Both the position numbers and the translations under genes were made by a program. The notes under the pieces are model-generated. The model saw only the letters and a program-made list of their open reading frames with translations, was not told the origin of the DNA and made no database searches. From RGIG5612 sp045598285 (lineage in GTDB: Bacteria > Bacillota > Clostridia > Lachnospirales > Lachnospiraceae): DNA of 34,491 bases. Below are positions 17,515 to 24,864 of this stretch, one piece after another. Numbering within the stretch: position 1 is the first letter of the stretch; every line of letters starts with the position of its first letter. The DNA is taken from assembly GCA_045598285.1 (NCBI GenBank), contig JAZLLU010000017.1, forward strand, positions 1 through 34,491, given 5' to 3'.

Positions 17515-18933
17515 ATGGCATTTCCATATAGAAAGATGAAGAAAAAAGATTTTGATTATATTCGTAAAATTACTTCTCCTGACAGAGTTGCTGTAGGAAA
17601 AGAAATTGCTAATGAATATTTTCATGATGAGATGCCTGAGTATGGCAATTATGCTCCCGATCTTTATGTAGAAGTTGAAAATAAAGAAGAAATTTCAGAA
17701 ATTATGAAATATTGCAACAAAAGGAATATTCCTGTTGTAGTAAGAGGTGCAGGTTCAGGCCTAACAGGCGGCGCTACATGTAAATATGGCGGAATAATGT
17801 TGTCAATAATGAGGATGAATAAAATTTATCCTGTAGATCATAAAAATCAAACCATTACTGCCCAACCAGGAGCACTTCTTTTAGATATCCAGGAAGCGGC
17901 TAGAGATGGTGGACTTTTCTATCCTCCTGATCCTGGAGAGAAAACTGCAACAATTGGTGGAAATGTAATCACTAATGCTGGTGGAATGAGAGCAGTTAAA
18001 TATGGTCTTACAAGAGATTTTGTTAGATGTATTGAAGCTGTTTTGCCAGATGGTACAATTACAAAGTTTTCTTCGAATGTTGTAAAAAATACAACTGGTT
18101 ATGATATCAAAGATTTAATTATTGGTTCGGAAGGAACTCTTTGTATAATTACAGAGGTTACACTTAAACTTATTCCAGAACCACAATTTTCAAATACATT
18201 AGTGCTTCCGTTTAATACTCTTGATAAGTGCGCAGATATGGTTCCTAAGATTTTGGAACTTCCATTTTGCCCAACAGCTGTTGAATATATTGATAGAGAA
18301 TTAGTTGGAATTATTGAAAACAATCTTGGTAAGGCGTTACCTGTAAAAGAAGGCGAAGCGGTTTTGATTGTTATGTATGATGCTGCAACTAAGGAAGAGT
18401 TAGAAAAAGTTATTGAGGCAGCATCTGAAAAAGCACTTGAAGGAGGTGCACTTGATTGTTATATCGCGAATACTCCTGAACGAGTTGAATCGGTTTGGTC
18501 TGTTCGTGGCGCAGCATTAGAAGGAATGAGAGCAGACACACCTATTCAAGAAGAATGTGATGTTGTTGTTCCTAAGGATGCAATAGCAGAATATATTAAG
18601 TTGGCAAAATGTATTGGAAAAGAGTTTGACCTTAGAGTTGAACTTGTTGGACATTGCGGCGATGGAAATATACACACTCAATTGCTTAAAAAAGATGAGA
18701 TGTCAAAAGAGCAGTTTGACAAGAATGCTTATGATTGTCTTGTAAAACTTTATGCTCTTTCAAAAAAATTAGGTGGACAACTTTCCGGCGAGCATGGAAT
18801 TGGAAACGGGCGTATTGAGTTTCTTAAAGATTTCTTAGGAGAGAGGATGATTGATTTACATAAAGATATTAAACTTGCGTTTGATAAGAATCTTATACTT
18901 AATCCAGGAAAAATATTTGAATATAATAAATAA
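17515..18933 (+). CDS. lctD: FAD-dependent D-lactate/glycolate dehydrogenase (GlcD/LctD family)
   Basis: This 472-residue flavoprotein has an N-terminal PCMH-type FAD-binding domain (VVVRGAGSGLTGGA, then DPGEKTATIGGNV and GLTRDFV) and a C-terminal FAD-oxidase domain with the conserved VELVGHCGDGNIH and LSGEHGIGNGRIEF. With EtfB and ferredoxin-EtfA beside it, it is most likely the lactate-oxidising subunit of an LctBCD-type complex that converts lactate to pyruvate with NAD while consuming reduced ferredoxin. Glycolate or another 2-hydroxyacid cannot be excluded from sequence alone. AGGAGG precedes the ATG at 17515. No lactate permease or racemase gene follows; the operon closes with a terminator. 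Confidence 0.9.
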   Translation: MAFPYRKMKKKDFDYIRKITSPDRVAVGKEIANEYFHDEMPEYGNYAPDLYVEVENKEEISEIMKYCNKRNIPVVVRGAGSGLTGGATCKYGGIMLSIMRMNKIYPVDHKNQTITAQPGALLLDIQEAARDGGLFYPPDPGEKTATIGGNVITNAGGMRAVKYGLTRDFVRCIEAVLPDGTITKFSSNVVKNTTGYDIKDLIIGSEGTLCIITEVTLKLIPEPQFSNTLVLPFNTLDKCADMVPKILELPFCPTAVEYIDRELVGIIENNLGKALPVKEGEAVLIVMYDAATKEELEKVIEAASEKALEGGALDCYIANTPERVESVWSVRGAALEGMRADTPIQEECDVVVPKDAIAEYIKLAKCIGKEFDLRVELVGHCGDGNIHTQLLKKDEMSKEQFDKNAYDCLVKLYALSKKLGGQLSGEHGIGNGRIEFLKDFLGERMIDLHKDIKLAFDKNLILNPGKIFEYNK

Positions 18934-18970
18934 TAATTATATAATAGTTTAGTTCGTTGAAATAATTAAA

Positions 18971-19001
18971 AAATCAATGTGGAAAACACATTGATTTTTT
19001 T
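18971..19001 (+). terminator. Rho-independent terminator after the lactate dehydrogenase operon
   Basis: AAATCAATGTG (18971-18981) pairs perfectly with CACATTGATTT (18987-18997) around a five-base GAAAA loop and runs into a T tract. Stem strength and position, 37 bases after the stop, make this a clear terminator. Confidence 0.88.
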
Positions 19002-19016
19002 AGGAAGTGTATATTA

Positions 19017-19469
19017 ATGAAAAAGAAGGAAATTCTAAGAACAATTAAATATGTGTTAGTTGCTGCTTCCGCTGGAATTATTGAATTTGGTGTTAATGCC
19101 TTACTTTTTGAAGTTTTCCATTGGGAAGCATGGGTTAGTTATCTTATAGCTTTAGTTTTAAGTGTTGTTTGGAACTTTACTATTAATAGAAGATACACAT
19201 TTAAGAGTGCAAATAATATTCCAAAGGCAATGCTGCTTGTATTAGCTTATTATGTTGTATTCACACCGCTTAGCACATTGCTTCAAGATTACCTTGTAGG
19301 TATTGGATGGAATGATTTATTAGTAACAATAATAAATATGCTTATTAACTTCATTACAGAATTTTTATTCCAAAGATTTGTTGTATTTAGAAAGTCAATT
19401 GATTCAAATGATATAGCAAAGAAGGAAACACTTAAAGAAGAAGCTGAGTCTGAAAAAAGTAATAAATAA
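19017..19469 (+). CDS. GtrA-family membrane protein
   Basis: A 150-residue protein with four predicted membrane helices (about 10-30, 37-57, 68-90 and 96-118) and the GtrA-type signature VVWNFTINRRYTFKS between helices 2 and 3, followed by a charged C-terminal tail. Family members are thought to flip or support transfer of polyprenyl-linked sugars to cell-surface glycans. No glycosyltransferase gene adjoins it, so the pathway is open. The ATG follows TAGGAAGTG, 16 bases after the terminator. Confidence 0.85.
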   Translation: MKKKEILRTIKYVLVAASAGIIEFGVNALLFEVFHWEAWVSYLIALVLSVVWNFTINRRYTFKSANNIPKAMLLVLAYYVVFTPLSTLLQDYLVGIGWNDLLVTIINMLINFITEFLFQRFVVFRKSIDSNDIAKKETLKEEAESEKSNK

Positions 19470-19486
19470 AAGGGAAGTGAATTTTA

Positions 19487-20461
19487 GTGAAAAATATTGT
19501 TAAGAATATTATTACGGGAGTAATTGTAGCAGCATTTATAGTAGTAGGCTTTTTATCAGGAGTGAAATTAGAGCCTGTTCAAATTGAAACATTAAAAGTT
19601 TTAGGCATCATGGTAGGATGCAGCATTTTGTTTTGTTTCGTAGTAGGTGAGATAAGTAGAAACAATTCTCAAATGGATAAACTTTGGAGTATTATGCCTA
19701 TTGCGTATGCATGGGTTATAGCTGCAAAGGGCGGAATGCATATAAGACTTGTTCTTATGGCAATTTTAATAACTATTTGGGGCGCTCGTCTTACTTATAA
19801 TTTTGCTAAAAAAGGAGCTTATTCAATTAGATTTTGGGAAGGCGAAGAAGACTATCGTTGGCCAATATTAAGAAGTAAGCCACCTCTTAATAATAAATTC
19901 TTATGGGCAGTTTTTGATCTTGTATTTATTTCAGGTTATCAAAATATTTTAGTTTTAATTATTACATTCCCAATGGTTGCGTGCATGACATCAACTGCTC
20001 ATTTAGGTGTAATGGATATTGTTGCATTTGTTTTAGTACTTGGAGCTATTTTGCTTGAGACTGTTGCAGATGCACAGCAGATGGAATTCCAAACAATTAA
20101 ATGGGCAATGATTAACAAGGGTCAAAAACTTGAGAACCTTCCAGCGCCTTACAATAAAGGATTTAATACGCAAGGTCTTTGGGGACTTTCTAGACATCCA
20201 AATTATCTTGCTGAACAAAGCACATGGGTTTGCTTGTATTTATTTACAATCGGTGCTGGTGTCACAACATGGGGAATCTTTAACTGGACAATAGTTGGAT
20301 GTATGCTTTTAATTTTATTATTTATGGGAAGTTCAACTTTTGGCGAGAGCATCTCATCAAAGAAATATCCAGGATATAAAGAATATCAAGAAAAAGTTTC
20401 TAAATTCATACCGTTGCCAAACGATTATGAAAAGGAAGACTATCAAGCAAAAACAATTTAA
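19487..20461 (+). CDS. DUF1295 / steroid-5-alpha-reductase-like membrane protein
   Basis: This 324-residue protein has about seven hydrophobic helices. Its C-terminal third carries the family signature GLWGLSRHPNYLAEQ and, later, SSKKYPGYKEYQEKVSKFIP. Such proteins share the fold of isoprenylcysteine methyltransferases and sterol reductases, but the bacterial DUF1295 group has no agreed function. The start is GTG at 19487 after GGGAAGTG; the gene ends in a TAATG junction with the radical SAM gene, so the two are translationally coupled. Confidence 0.85.
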   Translation: MKNIVKNIITGVIVAAFIVVGFLSGVKLEPVQIETLKVLGIMVGCSILFCFVVGEISRNNSQMDKLWSIMPIAYAWVIAAKGGMHIRLVLMAILITIWGARLTYNFAKKGAYSIRFWEGEEDYRWPILRSKPPLNNKFLWAVFDLVFISGYQNILVLIITFPMVACMTSTAHLGVMDIVAFVLVLGAILLETVADAQQMEFQTIKWAMINKGQKLENLPAPYNKGFNTQGLWGLSRHPNYLAEQSTWVCLYLFTIGAGVTTWGIFNWTIVGCMLLILLFMGSSTFGESISSKKYPGYKEYQEKVSKFIPLPNDYEKEDYQAKTI

Positions 20462-22284
20462 TGGTTAAAAACTTTTTACCTTTAACAAAAAAAGAAATGG
20501 CCGAACTAGGTTGGAAAGAACCGGATTTCGTTTACGTAATCGGGGATGCCTATGTCGACCATTCTTCTTTTGGCGCGGCTATTATTAGCAGAGTATTAGA
20601 ATCAAGAGGGTATAAAGTAGCAATAATTTCTCAGCCGGATTGGAACAATCCGGAATCTATTAGCGTTTTTGGAAAACCGCGTTTAGGTTTTTTAGTTAGC
20701 GCAGGAAATATGGACTCTATGGTCAATCACTATACTGTTAATAAAAAGAAACGTCATAGTGATGCTTACTCGCCAGGCGGCGAAATAGGAAAAAGACCAG
20801 ATAGAGCAACATTGGTTTATTGCAATCTCATTAAAAAGAAATATAAAGATTGTCCGATTATTATTGGTGGAATTGAAGCGAGTTTAAGACGCCTTGGTCA
20901 TTATGATTTTTGGTCAAATAAACTTAAAAGATCTATTTTGATGGATTCGGGAGCCGACCTTTTAATTTACGGCATGGGCGAGATTTCTATTGTCGAAGTT
21001 GCGGATGCCTTAAATAGTGGAATGGATATAAAAGATATTACTTATGTTAAAGGAACAGTTTATAAGACAAATACGTTAGAAAATATTACAGAAAAATATA
21101 TCGAACTTCCTGATTTTGATTTACTTTTAGAAGATAAATTAAATTACGCAAAGAGTTTTAAAATTCAGTATAAAAATACGGACCATGTAACGGCAAAAAT
21201 TCTTACAGAAAAATATGGGGAGAAAAGATATGTTGTTCAAAATCCGCCGCAAAGACCATTAACTATGCAGGAGATGGATGATGTATATGACTTGCCATTC
21301 ATGAACACATATCACCCATCTTATGAGAAAAAGGGCGGAGTGCCAGCGATAAAAGAAGTTAAGTTTTCGCTTACTAGTAATAGAGGTTGCTTTGGCGGAT
21401 GTAATTTTTGTGCATTGTCTTTCCACCAAGGAAGAGTTCTTCAAACAAGAAGCCATCAGTCGCTTATAAAGGAAGCAACTGCTATGACTAAGGATAAAGA
21501 ATTTAAGGGATATATTCATGACGTCGGAGGACCAACAGCAAACTTTAGAAGACCTGCATGCGATAAACAAAAAGAGTGTGGTGTTTGCACAAATAAGCAA
21601 TGTCTATTTCCGGACGTTTGCAAAAATGCAGTTGTTGACCACAGCGATTATCTTGAACTATTAAGAAAACTAAGAAATATTAAAGGTGTAAAAAAAGTAT
21701 TTATTAGGTCGGGAATTCGTTTTGATTATCTTATGGCTGATAAAGATGATACATTCTTAAAAGAACTTTGCAAATATCATGTGAGTGGACAACTTAGAGT
21801 CGCTCCGGAACATGTTTCGGATAAGGTTCTTAAACTTATGGGTAAACCAAAGTTTAGTGTCTATAATGCTTTTTGTAAAAAGTTTAAGAAAATTAATGAG
21901 CAGTTAGGTCTTGATCAATATGTGGTTCCATATTTGATTTCGTCGCATCCAGGTTCAACTCTAGAAGATGCGATAGCTCTTGCCGAGAGTATTAGAGATA
22001 TGGGTTATATGCCAGAGCAAGTGCAAGATTTTTATCCAACACCATCTACGATTTCTACGTGCATGTACTACACTGGCGTGAATCCTTTGACTATGGAGGA
22101 AGTTTATGTTCCTTCGTCGTATCATGAAAAGGCTATGCAAAGGGCGCTTATTCAATATAAAGATCCGGCAAATTATAAGCTTGTGAAGGAAGCTTTGCTT
22201 AAAGCGAATAGAGCCGACCTTATAGGTTTTGATAAAAAGCGATGTCTAATTTTCCCACGACAGCTATCATCAAAGCATAAATAA
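20461..22284 (+). CDS. YgiQ-family radical SAM protein
   Basis: A 607-residue radical SAM protein of the YgiQ (UPF0313) family. A long N-terminal domain (GDAYVDHSSFG, GIEASLRRLGHYDFWSNK) precedes the cluster motif CFGGCNFC in NRGCFGGCNFCALSFHQGR, where the three cysteines bind the SAM [4Fe-4S] cluster. Further conserved pieces are PTANFRRPAC, LRVAPEHVS and QVQDFYPTPST. The reaction is not known. The start overlaps the stop of the DUF1295 gene by one base. No clear terminator follows before the response regulator promoter. Confidence 0.93.
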   Translation: MVKNFLPLTKKEMAELGWKEPDFVYVIGDAYVDHSSFGAAIISRVLESRGYKVAIISQPDWNNPESISVFGKPRLGFLVSAGNMDSMVNHYTVNKKKRHSDAYSPGGEIGKRPDRATLVYCNLIKKKYKDCPIIIGGIEASLRRLGHYDFWSNKLKRSILMDSGADLLIYGMGEISIVEVADALNSGMDIKDITYVKGTVYKTNTLENITEKYIELPDFDLLLEDKLNYAKSFKIQYKNTDHVTAKILTEKYGEKRYVVQNPPQRPLTMQEMDDVYDLPFMNTYHPSYEKKGGVPAIKEVKFSLTSNRGCFGGCNFCALSFHQGRVLQTRSHQSLIKEATAMTKDKEFKGYIHDVGGPTANFRRPACDKQKECGVCTNKQCLFPDVCKNAVVDHSDYLELLRKLRNIKGVKKVFIRSGIRFDYLMADKDDTFLKELCKYHVSGQLRVAPEHVSDKVLKLMGKPKFSVYNAFCKKFKKINEQLGLDQYVVPYLISSHPGSTLEDAIALAESIRDMGYMPEQVQDFYPTPSTISTCMYYTGVNPLTMEEVYVPSSYHEKAMQRALIQYKDPANYKLVKEALLKANRADLIGFDKKRCLIFPRQLSSKHK

Positions 22285-22291
22285 TATTAAT

Positions 22292-22320
22292 TTGACAAAA
22301 AGTATTTGACTATATAGCAT
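22292..22320 (+). promoter_or_regulatory. Promoter of the Bce-type regulator/kinase genes
   Basis: A perfect -35 TTGACA (22292-22297) and a -10 TAGCAT (22315-22320) are separated by 17 bases. The expected start of transcription is at or within a base of the ATG at 22328, and no ribosome site lies between, so the message would be leaderless. Confidence 0.65.
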
Positions 22321-22327
22321 ATTTATT

Positions 22328-22999
22328 ATGTACAAGGTATTTATTGTTGAAGATAATATGACGATTGCAAAGGAAATATCTGAACTTTCAAAGTCGTGGG
22401 AGTTTTCTTCTTATATTTGCACAAATTTTCAGGATATTATTCCAGAGTTTTTATGTGAAGAACCACAAATAGTTCTTTTAGATATTAAGTTGCCATTTTT
22501 TAATGGTTATTATTGGTGCGAGAAAATTAGAAAAATTTCTAAAGTGCCAGTTATATTTATTTCTTCAGCTTCAGATAATATGAATATCGTAATGGCTATG
22601 AATGTTGGTGCAGACGATTTTATTGCAAAACCTTTCGACGGAGCAGTTTTAATTGCAAAAATCCAAGCAGTTTTAAGAAGAACATATGATTATGTGCCAT
22701 CATCAGAAGTGATTTCCCATAAAGGCGCATTCTTAGATAAATCTAATGGTAGCTTAAAATACAACAATGAAAAAATCGATTTAACAAAAAATGAATATAG
22801 AATTTTGCTTTGTCTTATAGAAAACAAAGGCAAGATTGTTAGTCGTGAAAAATTGATGGAGCGTCTTTGGGAGACTGATTGCTTTGTTGACGACAATACT
22901 TTGACTGTTAATATTAATAGACTTCGTAAAAAACTAGATGGAGCAGGACTAGAAAAATTTATCGAAACAAAAGTGGGACAAGGATACATAATTGAATAA
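22328..22999 (+). CDS. bceR: OmpR-family response regulator, BceR-like
   Basis: A 223-residue regulator. The receiver domain starts MYKVFIVEDN, with acidic residues Glu8 and Asp9, phosphoacceptor Asp52 in LLDIKLP and the conserved lysine in AKPF. A winged-helix domain (~128-223) contains LTKNEYRILLCL and a recognition region VDDNTLTVNINRLRKKL. Its place before a short intramembrane kinase and a Bce-type ABC transporter identifies it as the regulator of an antimicrobial-peptide detoxification module. No Shine-Dalgarno sequence precedes the ATG, yet the protein cannot sensibly start later. It overlaps the kinase gene by eight bases. Confidence 0.92.
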   Translation: MYKVFIVEDNMTIAKEISELSKSWEFSSYICTNFQDIIPEFLCEEPQIVLLDIKLPFFNGYYWCEKIRKISKVPVIFISSASDNMNIVMAMNVGADDFIAKPFDGAVLIAKIQAVLRRTYDYVPSSEVISHKGAFLDKSNGSLKYNNEKIDLTKNEYRILLCLIENKGKIVSREKLMERLWETDCFVDDNTLTVNINRLRKKLDGAGLEKFIETKVGQGYIIE

Positions 23000-23996
23000 T
23001 TCGAAATTAAAATTTTCTAAATATTTATATTCAAAAAAGAAAATAATCCTTTTGTTTTTAATTTTTATTGTAATTTTTTTAACTATTTTCTTTTTATGTA
23101 ATATCCCTTTTATGGCTCTTGTATATCCGATTATACTTTGCATTATAGTTGGAATAGTTTTTATGATTTTTGATTATAAAAAAGAAAATGAAAAATATAA
23201 AACTTTAGAAAATATAAAAACACTTTCATTTTCAATGATTGAAAATCTGCCAATACCAAAAGATGAATCAGAAAAAGATTATCAGGAAATAATATCTTTG
23301 CTTAAAGAGGAATTAAAAAAGATAAAAGATACTGATAATTTTAAGTTTAATAATATGGTTGAGTACTATACTATATGGGCTCATCAAATCAAAACACCAA
23401 TTTCGGCAATGAAACTAAAAATTAAGAATGAAGATAGTGAATTTGCAAGACAAATGGATATGCAACTTTTAAGCATTGAGCAGTATGTCCAGATGGTTCT
23501 TACATTTCTTAGAATTGATTCTGATTCAACCGACTATGTTTTTAAGAAATATGTTTTAGATGATGTTATTAGACCGACGATAAAGAAACTGGCGCCGATT
23601 TTTATCGAAAAGAAAATTAAACTTTCGTATGAAAGCATTGAAGATGAAGTGTTAACCGATGAAAAATGGCTTTCTTTTGTAATTGAACAAATTCTTTCAA
23701 ATTCGCTTAAATATACAAAAGAAGAAGGCTGCATAAAAATATATATGTACCAAAAAGATATTCTTTGTATTGAAGATAATGGTATAGGTATAGCAAAAGA
23801 TGACCTGCCTAGAATATTTGAAAAGGGCTATACAGGATACAATGGAAGAGAAGAAAGAAATGCAAGTGGAATTGGACTTTTCCTTTGTAAAAAAATATGC
23901 GATGAATTAAATATAAAAATATCTATTAATTCTGAGATAGCAAAAGGAACAAAAATCTTTTTGGATTTATCAAGATATGATTTACATGTGGAATAA
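22992..23996 (+). CDS. bceS: Intramembrane-sensing histidine kinase, BceS-like
   Basis: This 334-residue kinase has two membrane helices (~18-36 and ~41-60) joined by only a few residues, so it has no extracellular sensor domain. Phosphorylated His131 lies in AHQIKTPISAMKL. The ATPase domain has the N box EQILSNSLKY, DNGIGI and GIGLFLCKKI. Kinases of this type do not sense the peptide themselves; the partner BceAB transporter reports its transport activity to them. The start is a TTG at 22992 within the end of the regulator gene, again without a clear ribosome site of its own, consistent with coupled translation. Confidence 0.92.
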   Translation: MNNSKLKFSKYLYSKKKIILLFLIFIVIFLTIFFLCNIPFMALVYPIILCIIVGIVFMIFDYKKENEKYKTLENIKTLSFSMIENLPIPKDESEKDYQEIISLLKEELKKIKDTDNFKFNNMVEYYTIWAHQIKTPISAMKLKIKNEDSEFARQMDMQLLSIEQYVQMVLTFLRIDSDSTDYVFKKYVLDDVIRPTIKKLAPIFIEKKIKLSYESIEDEVLTDEKWLSFVIEQILSNSLKYTKEEGCIKIYMYQKDILCIEDNGIGIAKDDLPRIFEKGYTGYNGREERNASGIGLFLCKKICDELNIKISINSEIAKGTKIFLDLSRYDLHVE

Positions 23997-24002
23997 AGGA
24001 CC

Positions 24003-24016
24003 TTACAAAAATGTAA
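24003..24016 (+). promoter_or_regulatory. Predicted BceR-type operator
   Basis: TTACA-AAAA-TGTAA exactly fits the TNACA-N4-TGTAA inverted repeat described for BceR-like regulators of Firmicutes. It lies about 90 bases before the bceA-like ATG and 55 bases before a TATAAT, a sensible place for activation of the transporter genes. I found no second copy before the regulator gene. Confidence 0.75.
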
Positions 24017-24023
24017 GATTAAC

Positions 24024-24069
24024 AAAGCGAATTGTTAGCCAAATCAATGGAGGGTGAATTCGCTTTTTT
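24024..24069 (+). terminator. Terminator-like inverted repeat between bceS and bceA
   Basis: AAAGCGAATT (24024-24033) pairs with AATTCGCTTT (24057-24066) around a 23-base loop, and the T run continues to 24069. It can end the bceRS transcript. Because it lies between the BceR box and the -10 of bceA, it also overlaps the upstream part of that promoter. Confidence 0.65.
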
Positions 24070-24070
24070 C

Positions 24071-24076
24071 TATAAT
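24071..24076 (+). promoter_or_regulatory. -10 box of the bceAB-like promoter
   Basis: A perfect TATAAT lies 30 bases before the ATG at 24106. At the right distance upstream the -35 region is poor (TGGAGG at 24048-24053). A weak -35 plus an upstream BceR box is what an activator-dependent promoter looks like. Confidence 0.6.
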
Positions 24077-24105
24077 TGGCCTATCAAAGTAATAGGAGGA
24101 AAACT

Positions 24106-24864
24106 ATGTCTTTATTAAATGTTAGTAACGTTAAGAAAATTTATACAACTCGTTTTGGAGGCAATAAAGTTGAAGCCTTAAAAAATGTTAACTTCTCGGT
24201 TGAAGAAGGAGAGTTTATTGCAATAATGGGAGAATCTGGCTCTGGAAAGACAACTCTTCTTAATATTTTAGCAGCGTTAGATAAGGCTACAGAAGGTAGC
24301 GTTGTTTTAGATGGTATGGATCTTTCTCAAATAAAAGAAAGTGATATTGCACAATTTAGAAGAGATAATCTTGGATTTGTTTTTCAAGAGTTTAATCTTT
24401 TAGATACTTTTTCAGTAGAAGATAATATTTATCTGCCGCTTGTTCTTGCTGGAAAAAATTATAAAGAAATGAATGCCAGATTAATTGAACTTTCTGTGCG
24501 CATGGAGATATCAAATCTTCTAAAAAAATATCCACATGAACTTTCAGGTGGACAAAAGCAAAGAGTTGCTGTTGCAAGAGCTTTAATTACATATCCAAAA
24601 ATCATTTTAGCAGATGAGCCAACAGGTGCTCTTGATTCAAAATCTTCGGATGAACTTTTAGAACTTTTTAGAGAAATAAATGGAACAGGACAGACTGTTT
24701 TAATGGTAACACACTCTGTTAAAGCTGCATGCTTCGCAAAAAGAGTTTTATTTATAAGAGATGGTGAAGTTTATCATCAGATTTTTAAGGGAGATAGCAC
24801 CGATGAAGAAATGTATCAAAAAATTTCTGATACATTAACTATGCTTGCAACGGGGGTGAAATAA
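24106..24864 (+). CDS. bceA: Bce-type peptide ABC transporter ATPase
   Basis: This 252-residue ATPase of the MacB/LolD/BceA group has Walker A GESGSGKTT, Q-loop FQEFNLLD, signature LSGGQKQRVAVARAL, Walker B IILADEPTGALDSKSS and a switch histidine in VTHSVKAA. It powers the FtsX-type permease next to it and, with it, protects cell-wall precursors from peptide antibiotics while signalling to the kinase. The start is the ATG at 24106, set by AGGAGG at 24094-24099; an in-frame TTG at 24076 falls inside the -10 box. The stop directly abuts the permease ATG. Confidence 0.93.
   Translation: MSLLNVSNVKKIYTTRFGGNKVEALKNVNFSVEEGEFIAIMGESGSGKTTLLNILAALDKATEGSVVLDGMDLSQIKESDIAQFRRDNLGFVFQEFNLLDTFSVEDNIYLPLVLAGKNYKEMNARLIELSVRMEISNLLKKYPHELSGGQKQRVAVARALITYPKIILADEPTGALDSKSSDELLELFREINGTGQTVLMVTHSVKAACFAKRVLFIRDGEVYHQIFKGDSTDEEMYQKISDTLTMLATGVK

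Noticed and set aside
24076..24105. Upstream TTG start for the bceA-like gene
   Set aside because: It overlaps the -10 box and lies before the AGGAGG that clearly serves the ATG at 24106.
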